A DNA stretch of 64,000 nucleotides from Dreissena polymorpha (taxonomy: Eukaryota > Mollusca > Bivalvia > Myida > Dreissenidae). The notes below the pieces were generated by a model. The model ran no database searches and was not told where the DNA came from. It was given only the letters and a program-made list of their open reading frames with translations. Position numbers and translations under genes: made by a program. Location: contig NW_026273344.1 in NCBI RefSeq assembly GCF_020536995.1, positions 124,001 to 188,000 on the forward strand, written 5' to 3'. Below are positions 23,373 to 37,100 of this stretch, piece after piece. Each line of letters opens with the position of its first letter. Position 1 is the first letter of the stretch.

Positions 23373-26300
23373 ATGGCTACTCGAGATTTAATAGCGCGAG
23401 AATTCGAGTGTTTGAAGGGCGAATTCAAGTTCACTTTCAATGATTTGAAAGATAAACAGATTAGTGTTATAGCCAGCATTGTCAACAAAGTTGACTGTAT
23501 GGCTATTTTTCCAACAGGGTTTGGTAAAAGTGCATGTTACATTCTGCCACCCCTCATGATGAAAAACATGCATAAGAGACATTTCTATGCCATTGTTGTT
23601 TCCCCACTAAGGTCTCTAATGAATGACCAGGTTCGCCAGTTGACTAGCATGGGAATAAGTGCTGTTATCTGTGGTCCTGATATCAGTGCAGAAGAAAAGA
23701 AAGGTGGGTGAAATATATATGTAAATATGTACTGTTTTTGCCCCACCAATATTTATTTACAAATATATATACAGTCAGTTTATCTATTCCGGCTCCTGTC
23801 CGATTCCGACATATTTCTAGATTGAATGGTTGGTACGGAGAGAGTATGTTTAGAAACTTAATTTTGTCTGTTGTTTCATGTAAAGTAATTATTTCTTTGT
23901 CTACTGAATGGATGTTTACAAAATGTATGAACTCTTGGTCTGCCAGCGCTTGGATTTCCAAAACGAGGCTTCAGATCGGTTGAATTTCCGGCGCGTTTTT
24001 TCGGACGTCTGAAAAGTCGGTGGACAACATTAATCTATTCAATGATCGAGGTTACCAAAAGGTTCGTGTTATTTTCTTGAATTATATATATTTTACTCGT
24101 TACAGTCATCAATATGCATTTCCACCTTCATTTAAGAAAGATAAACACCATTATATAAAGGCCAGTCAGTGTATCTATTCCGTACCACCTGGATGCATAA
24201 CTCGGGGGCCGTATAAACATTACCGTAACTTCGACAAACATTTTTGGTGCATGTTTTGCGGATTTGGTCTGTTGTTTAATGCTATAGTTCGTCATTAAAC
24301 TTGGTTGACATGCAAAGTATGCCTTGAAATAAAATGTTTGCAATATTTTCTCCCATTTGTAAATGTGTAATGAAAATAAATAAACTTTCAGTGGTCAGAC
24401 AAACTGTCTTAACTGTCAGAATTACACCACAGGAGCTTGAAATTCTTTCACTACATAAAGTCTATGCATAAATTATTTAAAAAAAATACCCCACCCACCC
24501 CTCTTCTCTATATATAAAAAGACAGCTTGTCTTTTTATATATAGAGAAGAGGGGTGGGTGGGGTATTTTTTAAATAATTTATGCATAGACTTTATGTAGT
24601 GATAGAATTTCAAGCTCCTGTGATTACACACACACACACACACACATATATACATGTATGAACACTATTATAAACAAAAGCTATGATGAATTCTTTCAAA
24701 TAATTGGTCTCATTATTCACAGTGTGTCACAATGTGTTCACTATATCCCTGCTGCAGGCTCATTAATGAGCAGTTTATAATTTTGTCACAATATTTACAC
24801 AAATTATCCAATGCATTGAATAATATTCTTTGCATTAGGGAAATGCTAAATGTATGCTGTCTCAGAACAAATTTAAAGCGTATATGCTGACAGATATTAT
24901 TATAAAGATAAAGTTATAATATTAATTCAAATAAATTGGCGGATTTCTAAATATTCATGAAACATTCTGTGTAGCCCGCATTACCTTAATTTTTAGGTTT
25001 AGACCATCCCAAACTGAAAGAGGTTGCAGATAACACACTAAGTTGTAATGTAATAAGACAAAGTTGATTTAGAAGGTTATATATCATTTTGATAAAAAGG
25101 GAAATTGCTCAAATTTGAGCAATTTCTCCTTTTATCACAATTATATCTAGTGTCATCATCAAAATCTTGTAAAACCCTGTTATTGCATTGTAAAGGGTTA
25201 ACACTTGTTATATCATTTACATTTGCAGATACAATTGCCATGGGAAAGCAGAAGACAAACAGATCATCAGTACATTGTAGTCCAGCTGTAGAGGCAGCAA
25301 AATCTGTAAAGCGGGTAATTAATTATCTTAATCAATTAAATAGTAATGCGGTAAAAAATATTTCAAAGTATAATGTGCATCTTATAATGGTACACATAAC
25401 AATTTTGACTTAAATACCATTTTGATTGCTGTGTGTATCTTAGTTGTGAACTTCCTAAAGCCATTTTCAAATTCATTGAATACAGAGCACAGTTTCATAC
25501 TTAACTTAGCTATAAATTAAAATGTATGTTATACTCGCGCAGTACTGTATAAATAAACTATGAAATCATAGGAAATATTTGCCTTTAATAAATGTAAACA
25601 TATAAGGTTACATACAGTATGAACTGTAATAAAATGAATACAGTATGGTACATGTGGTATTTTCTCACATGATCAGTTGATCACATTGTGCAACAAGGTG
25701 AACACAAAAGGATTTAGTTTTTTTTATTTTACCCCATGTACAAAGTATGGGGCTGAATTGGATTCACATCGGTGGGTTTGTCCAGTGTCTGTAAACATAA
25801 GTTGAAAATCTTTGTGGCCATTCAACAGAGTCAAATGATATATTATACTAATATGCAATACAGTACTCCACAATTGCCTGTAGGTTTGTTAAATGATTCA
25901 CTTCAAAATATACTTGTGGCCATTTGAATATTCCTGTCATTTATGACAGGTTGTATAATGTGATCACTTGTAGCTGGTGTGTGGGTGGGCTTCAGAGTTT
26001 GATTTGCTAAATAACTTAAGTACCCTTGCATAATGAACACCAAACTTTGTGTATAGTCAGCTGGTACTTACATGAAAATCCCTTTAGAATTTAGTCAAGG
26101 TCATTGTGGATATAAATATAATTTGAGTGTCCGCTTAATTACTCAATAGTCTTAAGCTGTAAGAACTTGTTTCCCAAATGTTGTAAAATTATTAAGTTTA
26201 AACTAAATTGTTGCTGTAAATTGTAACAGGTATGAATGAGTTAACACATAACCAAACAATAAAGATATTTAAGATGTTTGTTGCAGATGACATAGGACAT

Positions 26301-29300
26301 CACTAGGATAAAACTATTATTTACTCATTTGAGCAATTTCTCTTTATCATAATGATTTCTACCCTACCAAATCAATTTCTTCCTTCTCTATCAAAGTTCC
26401 ATTTTTTTCTGCAACCTCATTGAATTTAGGACATTCCAAATGTATTGTTTGGTAACAAGTTGACACCGAACTTCATTTTTTCCCCCACAAAATATGTGAT
26501 AATATACTCAATGAATATGCTAGTCCTTTATGTCTTGTTTGTTAATTATATATTTTTATATATTTTTATTTTGTTATTGATTTTAAACCTTTCAATGCTG
26601 CATTTCAAGATTTGGAATTAATGTGTCTATGGACTGGATTTAAGCACTTGCATCCAATTAGCTCAGCCTTCCAAAATAGCCAAAATGATTTGAGACAGTT
26701 TGTAACAAAGATTCAACTACACGAATGTGTGTGTTATCTTTGAAACACATTGTTGATAAGACACGCAAAAAATATCCAGCATTGAAAGTGTTATTTCAAC
26801 AGGCAGTTGATTTGCTAGAAATAAAATTGTAAAATTATTACTTAATCGTGTTTTTTATTTACACCCCATATTTTGTAACAATGTCTCGATACCTTTTTGT
26901 ACAAAAATCTGCTCAAAGTGACAGTCAAAAATCATTTTGAGATGACCCCCGAGAGCACACATCTAAAAATAGATATGCGATTCGGAATAGTTTCTCTGCT
27001 ATCGCAAACGGACACGTCGGGTGCAGGTTTACACGCGTGGTTTTACCTACTTACACGTGCTCGATTTAATTCAAGTAAGTCTTAAATTATCGATAAAAAA
27101 AGTGTCTCTCATCATACGAAAACAGAGAAATGTGTCTATCGCACGTGAGAAATTTGCAGCGAAAAAGCGTAAGGTGTGACGGAATAGATACACTGACTGT
27201 ATATATGAAAGTTAGTTAAAGAATAAAGTAGCATAACATTAAAGTAACAAATAATAGTGTTCGGATTAAAAAATCATTCAGCATTGCAATCTCATTTAAC
27301 AGATCCCTAATTTTGTTCTGATATATTTACAATTAATTCATATATTTCATCTGAAATGGATAAAATGCTTGTTAACAGGGTTGGAGGATGGGATGTACAC
27401 CATCATTTTCTTCTCCCCTGAGATTCTGGATAACATCGATAGGTGGAGGTTTTTTCTGGAAAGTAATGTGTACACAGATAAAATGTCACTTTTGGCTATA
27501 GATGAAGCTCATCTACTTCATTCTTGGTAATTAAATTAGTTATAGTCACTTAAAATACAATTACTTCCACATGACTCATTTTTAGTCAGTAACCAGCTTT
27601 GAAAAAAATATTTTAATATGCGCCAAACACTGGAAAATAACAAGGTTCTAATGGATATGGTGAACACTAAGTAATTGGGAGGTACAATCCCCACTATGGA
27701 GCATGAGATAGGTTTCATTAATAAATTATCACAAGTTCTCAAATGTGATTGCAATTAAATGCACTAACAAGTTTATAGTGCCTACTTGTTTGCTAGAATG
27801 TGTATTTTTAATAATGGATGTTGTTTTTTAAAATTATACTTAGCATTTAACTTATTTAGGGGTGATGAGTTCAGACCAGCATTCAACAGAATTGTTGAGC
27901 TGAGAAGTTTTTTCACCAATGTGCCAGTGCTACTTCTATCTGCAACATGCACCAAGACAGTGCGGCTAGCTTTGATCCAGAAGCTGCAACTCCAACCAGA
28001 CATTCAAGTTGAATGGGAGGTTCCAGACAGGTATATAATCATGAATTTGCAATGACTCCAATTGTTTTATATGACACTTGCAATCGATTCATAATTTCAA
28101 AACACTTAAGACATTTACAGTGTATAACTTTATTGCATATTTGAGACAAATACTCCACATTTTGGTTCATAGAAGACAATATATATACATGCACTAGATA
28201 GATATAAAGTTCAAAGTATTTTTTTCCAGACCTAACATACATTTGGAGATAAAGTGTGAATCTGGGATGGATTTCACAGCCATGACCTGGTATTTAGACC
28301 AGATTATTGAAAGGGGCAAGATGGCTGAGAAAGCTGTTATCTATGTAACGTATGTACAACAAGTTAGAAAATAATGAGATAAAACAATAACAATTAAAAC
28401 TTCCTTTTGTACCCCAGTATTGTGAGTAACATGTGATACACAAATATTTCCTTCCGTACCATAGCAAATATTTTGTGAAATACCTGCTCATAATGTAAAA
28501 TAAAGCTACAAAGAACATGAATTTCTAAGGAATAATCAAGGGTATAACATAAAAATGAATAAATTCAGTATTTAATGGACAGTATAACTTATATATTTTC
28601 AATTCATTAATACACTCTTATATTCCTATAATTTATAAGAATATAAGAGTGTATTAATGAATTGAATAATATACTATCTTGAGTATAACAAATTAATGAA
28701 GCATGAACTACATGTTTATATAACACAGGACCCATAAAATGTTTTTTTTAATTATTATAAGTGAAATTTACTTCCAGTGGAATCACTCAGATGGCAAGAC
28801 TTGCCTTGGACATTACGGCACACCTTAAGGATGCAGCTGATGGCGCCAAGGTGTTTAAACTGTACCATTCTGGAATGTGTAACAGTGACCTTAAGTCCAT
28901 CTTGGAAGAGTTCACCCAACCAGATTCTTGCACAAGATTTCTTATATCTACAATTGCATTTGGAATTGGCATAAACATTCCAGATATAAGATTTATTATA
29001 CACTGGGGGGCACCAAAAACATTAGAGGATTATTGGCAGGAGGTCGGAAGGGCCGGTCGTGATGGAAAGGCAGCACAGGCCAAAATGTATGCTACCAAAG
29101 TATCCCTGCTGAACTGTTCAGAGGAAATGAAGACACTTGTCAAGAGTGAGGAATGCTACCGGCAATACATTATGGATTTGTTGTCGGTGACTCCGACATT
29201 CAAGGCACCAACAAAAGTGTGTGGCAATAACAGCAAATGCGTTGCATGTGAATGTAATATGTGCCTGTGCTGCTCTAACTGCCATAAGAAATGTTCATGT

Positions 29301-29309
29301 TCATGTTAA
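23373..29309 (+). CDS. RecQ-like superfamily 2 DNA helicase, 5 exons
   Basis: Exons 23373-23703, 27379-27526, 27860-28030, 28230-28349 and 28778-29309 join with agreeing phases (1, 2, 2, 2) into 433 residues ending in TAA. Helicase motifs are in order: motif 0 LKDKQ (25-29), Walker A PTGFGKS (47-53), Ia VVSPLRSLMNDQV (75-87), DEAH (152-155) followed by the RecQ-typical WGDEFRP, SAT (187-189), and motifs V/VI ending DYWQEVGRAGRDG (341-353). After residue 378 there is only a short Cys-rich tail (residues 404-433, nine or more Cys) in place of the full RecQ zinc/winged-helix and HRDC regions, so it is shorter than RecQ1, BLM or WRN. It would unwind DNA 3' to 5' using ATP. It is convergent with the DUF6589 gene. 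The introns hold a TIR element and two long palindromes. It is either a host RecQ paralogue or a transposon-carried helicase. Confidence 0.92.
24427..24623. repeat. Near-perfect ~97-bp palindrome in helicase intron 1
   Basis: Two arms of about 95 bp meet at GACAGCTTGTC (about 24525). The left arm includes ATACCCCACCCACCCCTCTT and the right arm is its reverse complement, with about one mismatch plus one or two slippage differences in an A/T run. The immediate right flank is a CA microsatellite (24625-24650). Transcribed, it would form a long intronic hairpin. Confidence 0.9.
25090..25136. repeat. Short palindrome GGGAAATTGCTCAAATTTGAGCAATTTCTCC
   Basis: Arms AAATTGCTCAAA and TTTGAGCAATTT meet without a spacer, flanked by AAAAGG/CCTTTT. 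It lies in the first helicase intron. Confidence 0.7.
28600..28664. repeat. Perfect 25-bp foldback in helicase intron 4
   Basis: The arms 28600-28624 and 28640-28664 are exact reverse complements around a 15-base spacer. It lies between the fourth and fifth helicase exons. Confidence 0.88.
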
Positions 29310-29364
29310 TGTTTAATTTAACACTTGGACACGCATAAATCCATCAGTCAATGAAAGCATGGTG

Positions 29365-30500
29365 GACAAAAGTGTAACCTTGACATTGCAGATATTGACG
29401 TGATTCTTTTGCATGACACACTGTCCAATGATGGTGAACAAATGTGCCAAATGATTTTAAAATCTAACAATGAACAACATAGTTATGGCCGGGACAATCT
29501 CATTTATGGCCATTTTTAACCTTTGAACTCAAAGTGTGAACTTGACTTTGGAGATATCAACGTAATTCTTTCGCATCGAGACCTCCTGCCAATAATGGTG
29601 AACAAATGTGCCAAATGATTTTAAAATCTAACCATGAACAACATAGTTATGGCCGGGACAATCTCATTTATGGCCATTTTAAACCTCTGAACTCACAAAG
29701 TGTGAACTTGACTTTGGAGATATCAACGTAATTCTTTCGCATTGAGACCTCTTGCCAATAATGGTGAACAAATGTGCCAAATGATTTTAAAATCTAACAA
29801 TGAACAACATAGTTATGGCCGGGACAATCTCATTTATGGCCATTTTTAACCTTTGAACTCAAAGTGTGAACTTGACTTTGGAGATATCAACGTAATTCTT
29901 TCGCATCGAGACCTCCTGCCAATAATGGTGAACAAATGTGCCAAATGATTTTAAAATCTAACCATGAACAACATAGTTATGGCCGGGACAATCTCATTTA
30001 TGGCCATTTTAAACCTCTGAACTCACAAAGTGTGAACTTGACTTTGGAGATATCAACGTAATTCTTTCGCATTGAGACCTCTTGCCAATAATGGTGAACA
30101 AATGTGCCAAATGATTTTAAACAACATAGTTATGGCCAGGAAAATCTCATGTATGGCCATTTTTAACCTTTGAACTCAAAGTGTGAACTTGACTTTGGAG
30201 ATATCAACGTAATTCTTTCGCATTGAGACCTCCTGCCAATAATGGTGAACAAATGTGCCAAATGATTTTAAAATCTAACAATGAACAACATAGTTATGGC
30301 CGGGACAATCTCATTTATGGCCATTTTTAACCTTTGAACTCAAAGTGTGAACTTGACCTTGAAGATATCGACGTAATTCTTTCGCATTGAGACCTCCTGC
30401 CAATGATGGTGAACAAATGTGCCAAATGATTTTAAAATCTAACAATGAATGACATAGTAATGGCCCAGAACAGCTCATTTATGGACATTTTTTACCATTC
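29365..30500 (+). repeat. ~165-bp tandem repeat between the convergent genes
   Basis: About seven units. The phrase GTGTGAACTTGAC recurs at 29534, 29700, 29864, 30030, 30181 and 30345, so steps are 166, 164, 166, 151 and 164. Two unit types alternate: A with AACTCAAAG and B with AACTCACAAAG, making a higher-order unit of about 330 bp. Diverged relatives of the unit lie at 57780-58140 and 61130-61640. It fills most of the gap between the helicase stop and the DUF6589-gene stop. Confidence 0.9.
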
Positions 30501-31111
30501 AATGGGAGTGCTATACTGCTGAGAGTTTTGCTTTTGTATATTTGCTGTCAAGCAAGGAACTAATCTCATATGTTTTATATGGTCATCTTCACATTTAGGC
30601 CATTCAACTGTGAAAGTTTTAACAATACTCACTCGGTAGCTAGTGAGGATTAGAAAACACAACCTAAATGTGGCTGCATATTCTAATACCATTTTTGCAA
30701 TAAATCCTGGCCATCATCAAGTACTCAAATACAAAATGTGATATGGACATTTTGCTGCCATTTATATATGCTGACATTTACATGAAGCCTGTGCATTGTA
30801 CAAGATTTTCTCAGACTTTGTGAAGTTTACTGTTAAAACTCGTATCAAGAAAAGTGAGCAGTGCCACCATCAGCAAATCCATGCTAAAAAATCATGTAAG
30901 TATGCAAGTTAATTGTCATGGTGCAATGTCCTACTGAAAAATTTAAAAATAGACAAAATTGTTTATTTTATAAGCAGCTATTGGTTATTAATTTTCCATA
31001 AATATGAAGCAAATACTTTCAAAGTTGCAAGTTAGAAATAGTTGGTGCATGTAAGTCACTTATTCAACAACTTCAGTACTACTATAGTGTATTATGATCA
31101 AATATTCTGAT

Positions 31112-34100
31112 TCATTTGCACAGCAACCTTTCTGTGTCAAGTTTAACACAATATTTCATCAATCTGTCCTTTAGTTTTGAAGGTGTTCTCAGTGGAATAC
31201 TGTGAACAAAATGTTCATAAGAACTGTGATGTCTTCCAGGCAGGCATTGGAAAAGGCGTTCACCTTTATATAATTTCACAAACTTCTTTAAGTCTCGTGT
31301 GTGCGCTGCATGTGCACTTTTTGATCGACCAATGTATTTGTCCATCACCTGGCTCATGAATTTTTCTTCTAAACCTTTACCAACTGTTCCGGAAATCAGA
31401 CTGCAGCGCTGAACTGCAGAATCAGTATACTGGCCTTTGACCCGTTTCAGATTGGCTGGAACAAAAGTTCAAACAGAAATTTAAGGCTGCTATAGAAAGA
31501 TTAAGTAACTGTGTGCATAGTAATGAGAAAACAATACAAAATATTTTATTCTCAAAGTACATATTTATTCAGCAAAATTTAAATTATATCAAAGTTTCTT
31601 TTCACAAAGTGTTTTGTTCAGCTGAGTTCGTGTTCACATTAGCAAGACATACTTTTTGTTTCCCAATCAGGTCTAAAATTAAATTAATTAATAACAAGTA
31701 GCAAGTACAAGAACTTATCTCAATCTCTCCTGTGTTTACATTTTCCCTTTGACAGTGAACAGCTGATTATCATGATCATACAGACGCTCTTAAGATATAG
31801 TGACTAAATGTGCGCTTAACATATTCAGATGTAAATTGAACTGAAAGAACAACAACAACAACGACAAATACATACTTTTGAATTCATTGTTTAGGAACTC
31901 ATTCAGCAGGTCCAAAGGTACATTACATCCAGGTTCCCCTCGCAAATTGGCCGTACTGTTCCATATCAGGTTTTCTGATATCCGCTTGGGCATCCAACCA
32001 CTAACAGCTACATGAATAAAAAGTATACATTACTTCGGATTGTTGCATTCCGGACACATAAAACTATGCAAAATAATACCATAATGGATATAAAAGCTAT
32101 AATTATACTTTATCAAATTTACTGTTAAAATATATGTATGCATTTTTATGATTTAAATGTATGAAATTTTGTTTAGAAATTCATAACATTAATTTTATAT
32201 TGGTTTCTTATTAAATATCATCTTACAGGCCAAAAGTCTAAAGGCCAGTGTCAGGTATTTGTAGTGGCCATGTTCCCAAAACTCCAGCATATTCAGTCGC
32301 CAAAAGCTTATCATGGCTTCCCCGTCGTTTTCCCTCTCCGCGTCCCTTTCTGCCATGTGCATGAGGCCACGCCACAGGACACTCATTGCATATGCCTGTT
32401 TGTGATCAATTTCCTTGCCTGACCTACAGACTTCAGAACAATGCCATATGCCTGAAAAAAATCATGATTGAAAGATTAACAGAAATGAGTATTTAAAGTT
32501 AATAACCTTTAAATGATAAATGATATATTTTTATGCAAAATAATTAATTATGACACTAACCAGAAGTATCGTTTGTCCCCACACAGACTGTGTGAAACCA
32601 CTCGCCACGTACACAGTCAGCCTCTGATGAGCACCGTATCCATGTGCTCTCCAACTGCTTGCCACAGCAATATGCACTTAGGCCCCGTGCTTGACATTCT
32701 GGGGAGCACCACCAGTCATCATCTTCTGCACCATCCGGCACGTCAACACAGTCCTTGTGGAACCATCTCGTTGGGCAACTCATGGTACTTGAACATTCTA
32801 TCCATTCTGCACCTCCTGTTTTGAGAATGAAGACTGCTTAGTCATTTGACTTATATTTAAAATACTGTAATGCAAAGTGAATATTTGTTTGTTACACAAG
32901 GTAAGCTTATATATTTAAACTGAATTATTTCTCTTTTTTTCCAGTCAATTCTGAATTTACTCACCATCCTCTTCATCACATATGCATGTATACTTCCTGT
33001 CATCTTCAACGGCAGCCACGTATTCATTGGTGTTTGGCCATATGAATTGAATAATTTCCTTGGCCAACTGTGTAACGTCTTCCAAAGATGTAAGCTGTTC
33101 GCTAAAATTCTCATTTTTTCGAAGTTGTGCTGCTAACAACAGTATGTGACCTTCTGTTACAAAGTCCAAAAAGTTTGTCAAATGGTTCATACAGTCTGAA
33201 GCTTTTTTTTTCACATTTCTATGTCCAAAGACATTCTTTATTTGAGTAAGTGTGCCTTTGTCACACGCCCCTTTTCCAAAAAGGGTATCCAGTGTCACCT
33301 GTGAATTTCAATAAAATTAATTCTATCATATGTGTCGTATGATATATGGATAAGCTTTAGTAATTAGACTCATAATCCAAATACATTATTTATTCAGGTT
33401 TCTTATTTCTGTACATTTATATATAAGTTGAATCATGATCATGAATCATGATTTTTTTGTTCTATACCTGTAGGAGCACAATTCGCTTATGGAAGTTCTG
33501 TGGTCTTGGGATTAGCCCCTCTAGACGGTCCCCAGGGAGAGCAGAGGAGGACATGGCTATCCTACACTCTATCATACGCTCCACCGACAGCTGGTCCCCG
33601 TGACAAATTATAGGCCAGGGTGTTCCTTCAACATCCCTCGGTGTGTATCGATTAAGGTACTTCATTATCTCAATTACACCTTTGCATGTTGCAGGGTTTT
33701 CTTTCACAACACCAAGGTTGACCTTGAAGAACATTAAAGAGTGTTATTTATTTAAAATGATCATGTAACGTTTAAGAGATACATGTGTATTTCTGTATTT
33801 CATTCAGATATATTTATGAACCAGAGATTTACAAGCAATATTGTCACCTACTGGTGAAACTCCACCATTGTCAGTAAAAGTATCTATATTTGTTGCCATA
33901 GCAACCACAATTTTTGACTTAGGAACAAAATGAATTGACATGCATAATCTCCATATTGCCATCTGTCCACGTTTCAAGTTTCATGAAATAACATGAAGAA
34001 ATTATAAAGTTATCGCAGGATCCAGAAAAGTGTGACAGACTGACAGACAGATTGACACACAGAGCGCAAACCATAAGTCCCCTCAGGTTTCACCAGTAGG

Positions 34101-37100
34101 GGACAATACAAGTATACATTTACAACAGCAGAAATAAAACAAATTAAAATAACGCTTACAACTTCACTTTTCTTCGCAGATTCTGTTGAATACTTGTGAG
34201 GAAGATGCTGCTGCACTGGGATGTCAAGGTCAAGGATACTTGCTAGAGTCCTTGCAACAATCAACTCCATCCTGGAGCGTAGCTGCTTCCAGTCCTCATC
34301 ACTTGGTAGGAATGTCTGTCACACATAATGCGTATTTAAGCATTGACATTCAATAGAGTGATAAGATGTTAATAAATTAGCCAAATGCAGTGTTTAAAAA
34401 TACAAAATATAAAATGAAAATAAATAATTTCCATTACACTTCAATACAATTACAAACATGCAGCTTTTTTGTAATTTAAAATTATTTTTTCAGCTTTATC
34501 AGCTCCAAGGGTACATTTTAAAGAATGATTACTTTTAGATCAATGGAACTGGCTGGTACTGTTTCTTCCCAGGAACAAGAAGAGGATGTGAAGCTGATTC
34601 TGTCAAGCGTTGCAAAGCAGTTTGCCCAGAGCAGCATCTTATTTCCACTATGCCTGCTTTGGTGGCGCGCTACTGACATTTTCTGGACGTTGTCCCAGCA
34701 CACAGAAAAACCTGGTATATCTGAGGTAAAGTATTCCTAGTAAATTCTCGTTGTTAAATTTTAAAACAGTTATTAAAATATAGGGCATATTGATTCGAAC
34801 CAATATTGAAAAAACGTAGAGAAAAAATGCATTAATAAACACAATTTATTTTCCCAAACACAGGCAAAGTGGGTTTTATATCCACAAAAATTAAAATAAT
34901 GGATTAAAAGAAAGTTGTCTACAATAAAGTACTGTTAATGGTCCACTCTCCTCAGTGTACTAGTGTGTAACATACAATAACTTCATACAAATTAACTACT
35001 GCTAAACTACCTGTAAAATACAATTGTTTGTTTTGCTTAAGTTTGAGCAGGGTATGGTTTCTTAAATTTAAACATACCATTCATTTCAGATCTTTCAGGG
35101 AGTGGAACAAATTCTTCATCGTGGTCTGACTCCGAGTACAGTATTGTGTCTTCCAACACCAGGGACAGGTCCTGAATTTCCTGGTCTTCATCCAGATCTT
35201 CGTCATCATCTGTTTCATCAGACATGTTGACCTCACTGTCACTGAGAGATGACCATTCACTCTCATCAGTTCTTGTGTCAGCTACCAGTGTTGGTCTCAC
35301 ATGTAGAACATGCTGCAAAAAATGTTTATTTCCAGTTAGGTAGGCATTTTTAAAGCTAGTTAGCAGAAGTTATTGTTGCCTATGAAATAATGACGATTAA
35401 AGGCCAAGATATATTAAGTGTATGTACAAGGTAGCTATTGATCATGCATTTTTGCTTTGTTAATTTTTTTTCTGGGATATTTTATACCTCTTCTATGTTC
35501 TGTTTCCACTCCTTTATTTTGGTGTCATAGCTTTTTCCTAGACGATCTACAAGTTGTCTTGTTGTATGGATACTCATGCATAGTCCAAACTTATGGAACC
35601 ATCTGAATATCTGCAAAATGTTTAACTTGTGTAATGGCATATTAAGCTAAAGTAGTTCATTAACAGTCATCAGTTAAAATTTTAATTACAATAAAGATTT
35701 TAACAGACAGAGCACTTGTTTGTTCCATGACCCAAGCTTGTCATGCAATGAAATACACATTGTTTAACTCAAATTAGTACTTTTTAGCCTACCTTGTGGT
35801 TACAGCCTGATCGGAACATCTGTATGGATAAGATTTGTTGCAGGAACTTGAACTTGGCTGGAAATCTTTTATGAAGGATGATACTCACAAGAAGTCCAAA
35901 TACAGGTACCAAAGGACCAATCTTGTTACCAGAACTGCAACATTGTAAGTTTCTTTAAAAATATAAGCAAACAAATTGCAAAAATAAATGTCATTCATAA
36001 AATTTGATATTTATATACATTACATTGCACTATTTCCTTATTAACCCTTTGAATGCTGGGAAATTTGTTATCTGCAAAAATGTTGTCTGCTGAATTTCTA
36101 AAATTAGCATTTTCTATGATTTTTTTCAAAGAATACTATCAGAATAGCAAACAGTTTGGATCCTGATGAGACGCCACGTTTTGTGGCGTCTCATCTGGAT
36201 CCAAACTGTTGGCAAAGGCCTTCAAAATTTGGTTCCAGCACTGAAAGAGTTACTATCAGAATAGCAAACAGTTTGGATCCTGATGAGACTCCACATTTTG
36301 TGGCGTCTCATCTGGATCCAAACTGTTGGCAAAGGCCTTCAAAATTTGGTTCCATCACTGAAAGAGTTAAATAATTAGTTTGACAAGTCTTGTGAACAAC
36401 AACTGCTTCATTTCATTTAAGATTTAAGTTTTTGTATAATTTCATGCACTCCTTTATAACTTCATATCGGAATGTTTATCAGGTTTTAAGTACATTGAGC
36501 ATTATGTGGCCTATTGAAGAAATGCAAGAACCTTGATATCTTGTCTTTTGTTCGTCTAGTGGTTACTGAAGACCGCAACACAGTTGACAGAAGAGGTAGC
36601 CCTGAATCGATTTCATTGAGAAAAGCTGTCCAACTGAACTTCTCAATGCTCTCTAATGTCAAATCCTGTCTAAGAGATGACAGTGTTTTTGAGAATGCCC
36701 TGACTTCATCCTGGACAAGCAGACCTATGACTTTTTTTATGTCTGCAAAAGCCTTCTTGGAGCCTTTCATCATTGTTCTTAAAGCAGCATCATAGTTTGT
36801 GTTAGTCACCTGACGAACTATGGTCTCAACCAAGGTAGTACTGGTAGGTTTCTATTGAGAGCAAACAATGTTAAAAGTTTAAGCTATTTATTAGTTCTTA
36901 AATACATTACTTACACGAAGCATATCTGGTGTGTCATGAATAAAGAGCTGTTCAATGGAAAGGTTAACACCTTGTGTTTTTTATGATTGCTTGCTATGCT
37001 GTTGTGTGGTTGATTTTACACCTTCATTTTACAAAAAAGTAATTAAACCTTACTAATCCTACAGATTTTAATGATATTAATGCTCATAACTTACTGTTTT

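Larger units (their letters stand above)
23772..27204. mobile_element. Non-coding element with CAGTCAG terminal inverted repeats in helicase intron 1
   Basis: The left end TATA|CAGTCAGTTTATCTATTCCG (23772) and the right end CGGAATAGATACACTGACTG|TATATA (ending 27204) are inverted repeats of about 20 bp with one mismatch and TA at both borders, as in Tc1/mariner-type elements. A second left-type end lies at 24165 (CAGTCAGTGTATCTATTCCG), suggesting a nested or rearranged copy. I see no transposase inside. It accounts for most of the 3.7-kb first intron of the helicase gene. Confidence 0.55.

Noticed and set aside
23708-24298. Two frames of about 90 codons after the first helicase exon
   Set aside because: They fall in the intronic element, lack family resemblance, and break the helicase reading if joined.
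25230-25315. Possible extra helicase exon (acceptor TTTGCAG, donor CGG|GTAATT, reading DTIAMGKQKTNRSS..)
   Set aside because: It enters in the right phase but leaves in a phase that puts the next exon out of frame with an early stop. Skipping it gives a normal helicase sequence. It could be a rare alternative exon.
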